The translations under genes and the position numbers were made by a program. Below, piece after piece: positions 62,680 to 64,000 of a DNA stretch of 64,000 bases. Where the stretch lies: assembly GCA_947488905.1 (NCBI GenBank), contig CANLBJ010000002.1:248001-312000 (forward strand). Reading direction: 5' to 3'. Numbering within the stretch: position 1 is the stretch's first letter; each line of letters starts with the position of its first letter. The DNA comes from Ulvibacter algarum. Its GTDB lineage: Bacteria; Bacteroidota; Bacteroidia; Flavobacteriales; Flavobacteriaceae. The notes under the pieces are model-generated. The model was not told the DNA's origin, did no database searches, and saw only the letters and a program-made list of their open reading frames with translations.

Positions 62680-64000
62680 TTAAGCAACAGACGCTATTAA
62701 TATACCCAACATCTCAATAGCAGCCTCGCTAATTTTAGTTCCCGGGCCATAAACGGCTACTGCACCAGCATCAAATAAAAACTGATAATCTTGCGCAGGG
62801 ATTACTCCACCTACAATCACCATAATATCATCACGCCCTAATGCTTTCATCTCTGCAATAACTTGAGGGACTAATGTTTTATGTCCTGCTGCAAGAGAGG
62901 AGATTCCTAAGATATGAACGTCATTTTCAACCGCTTGTTTAGCTGCTTCTTTTGGGGTTTGAAATAAAGGTCCTATATCTACATCAAAGCCTACATCTGC
63001 ATAGCCCGTAGCAACAACTTTTGCGCCACGATCGTGACCATCTTGTCCCATTTTTGCAATCATAATTCTAGGACGACGGCCTTCAAGTTCTGCAAACTCG
63101 TTTGCTAGTTCTCTTGCTTTTGCAAATGATGGGTCTTGTTTCATTTCTTTACTATAAACTCCACTAAAGGATCTAATTTGTGCTTTATATCTACCAAAAG
63201 CTTCTTCAAGTGCATCACTAATTTCGCCAAGTGTAGCACGCTCTCTTGCTGCATCAACGGCTAAAGCTAGTAAATTTCCTTCACCTAACTTAGCAGCTTT
63301 AGTTAATTCTAATAATGCAGTAGCAACGGCTTCTGTATTTCTTGATGCCTTGATGCTAGCTAAACGTTCTAACTGCGCATTACGTACCATTTCATTATCT
63401 ACGTCTAATATGTGTAGAGGATCTTCTTTTGCTAATCTGTATTTATTAACTCCTATAATGCTGTCTTGACCACTATCTATTCTAGCTTGTTTTTTTGCAG
63501 CAGCTTCTTCTATACGTAATTTAGGTATACCGGCTTCAATGGCTTTTGTCATTCCGCCAAGTTCTTCTACCTCTTCAATTAACGACCATGCTTTTTCTGC
63601 GATGTCATTAGTTAAGTTCTCAACATAATAACTACCAGCCCAAGGGTCTACCGTTTTTGTTATCTGTGTTTCTTCTTGTAAGTAAATTTGTGTATTTCTC
63701 GCAATACGGGCAGAAAAGTCTGTAGGTAAAGCAATGGCTTCATCTAATGCGTTTGTATGCAAAGATTGTGTTCCTCCAAAAGCTGCCGCAGATGCCTCAA
63801 TACAAGTACGCGCCACATTATTAAAAGGATCTTGTGCCGTTAAGCTCCATCCAGATGTTTGTGAGTGTGTTCTTAATGCAAGTGATTTAGCGTTTTTAGG
63901 ATTGAACTGCGCAACCATCTTTGCCCAAAGTAATCGAGCTGCTCGCATTTTTGCAATCTCCATAAAATGGTTCATCCCTATGGCCCAGAAAAATGATAGG
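62680..64000 (-). CDS. scpA: Methylmalonyl-CoA mutase large subunit (C-terminal part, truncated by the window)
   Basis: At least 439 residues are visible, running through the right edge; the frame stays open before 63975 ([18 protein letters not shown]), so the N-terminus lies outside. The substrate-barrel end has TQTRSQ-like [32 protein letters not shown], and [11 protein letters not shown]. The C-terminal cobalamin-binding domain has [20 protein letters not shown] (DGHDRG for His ligation) and [22 protein letters not shown]. It interconverts methylmalonyl-CoA and succinyl-CoA. The next gene on this strand begins 46 bases past its stop. Confidence 0.96.
   Translation of the reverse strand, partial: LSFFWAIGMNHFMEIAKMRAARLLWAKMVAQFNPKNAKSLALRTHSQTSGWSLTAQDPFNNVARTCIEASAAAFGGTQSLHTNALDEAIALPTDFSARIARNTQIYLQEETQITKTVDPWAGSYYVENLTNDIAEKAWSLIEEVEELGGMTKAIEAGIPKLRIEEAAAKKQARIDSGQDSIIGVNKYRLAKEDPLHILDVDNEMVRNAQLERLASIKASRNTEAVATALLELTKAAKLGEGNLLALAVDAARERATLGEISDALEEAFGRYKAQIRSFSGVYSKEMKQDPSFAKARELANEFAELEGRRPRIMIAKMGQDGHDRGAKVVATGYADVGFDVDIGPLFQTPKEAAKQAVENDVHILGISSLAAGHKTLVPQVIAEMKALGRDDIMVIVGGVIPAQDYQFLFDAGAVAVYGPGTKISEAAIEMLGILIASVA

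Overview
The window is a chromosome segment from a member of the Bacteroidetes, most likely a marine Flavobacteriaceae. The evidence is the AT-rich sequence, TAnnTTTG-type promoters, and families typical of that group: DUF349, PUR-like DUF3276, paired DUF368 proteins, a long DUF5684-type signal peptidase, DUF5683, a TssD-type T6SS tube protein and head-GIN proteins. A Dokdonia-like genus is only a guess. No rRNA, tRNA, CRISPR array or transposase was recognised.

Layout. 1-24.6 kb is conserved housekeeping: a SAM hydroxide adenosyltransferase family protein, PhoH, PurC, a DUF349 protein, AroE, two DUF368 membrane proteins, a TPR protein, a class III aminotransferase, an OstA-like protein, PurA, Fur, SpoT/RelA, an MFS transporter with a cupin lipoprotein, an NTF2-like secreted protein, a two-discoidin protein with an Asn-rich repeat, and DnaK. 

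24.6-30.4 kb is the main discovery. It holds five single-gene modules, all on the + strand, organised like integron gene cassettes but with no integrase in the window. In each module the 6-8 bases after the predicted crossover (G|TTnnnnnn) are the reverse complement of bases just after that same module's gene. The intergenic spacers fold like attC sites. Two near-identical 130-bp attI-like leaders (24748-24877 and 27288-27417) each start a sub-array of cassettes. The cargo is a caspase-like protein, a lipocalin-like secreted protein, a MORN/YwqK-repeat protein, an OLD-type ATPase with a TOPRIM-like domain (probable defence) and an unknown protein. The core sites (GTTGT, GTTAGC) depart from the classical GTTRRRY, so standard attC searches could miss them.

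30.5-41.2 kb is a second accessory region. It contains a candidate membrane-active toxin with a one-base-overlapping small membrane protein, several secreted or lipoproteins, a broken Fic-type gene, an M14 carboxypeptidase, and an orphan T6SS cargo operon. That operon comprises a TssD-like tube protein with a C-terminal extension, a putative MepA-like (LAS) peptidoglycan peptidase effector and an overlapping lipoprotein that is probably its immunity protein.

41.4-64 kb returns to housekeeping: a DUF3276 protein, an ABC exporter, a Leu/Glu-type dehydrogenase, NusB, a DUF1573 lipoprotein, YajC, a DUF721 protein, RecF, a TPR protein, RibH, MutL, two rhomboids, an EEP phosphatase, then on the minus strand WbqC, LepB, DapB, a DUF5683 protein, ParB, ParA, a GNAT acetyltransferase, a carboxypeptidase-regulatory-like protein and the C-terminal part of methylmalonyl-CoA mutase, which runs off the window.
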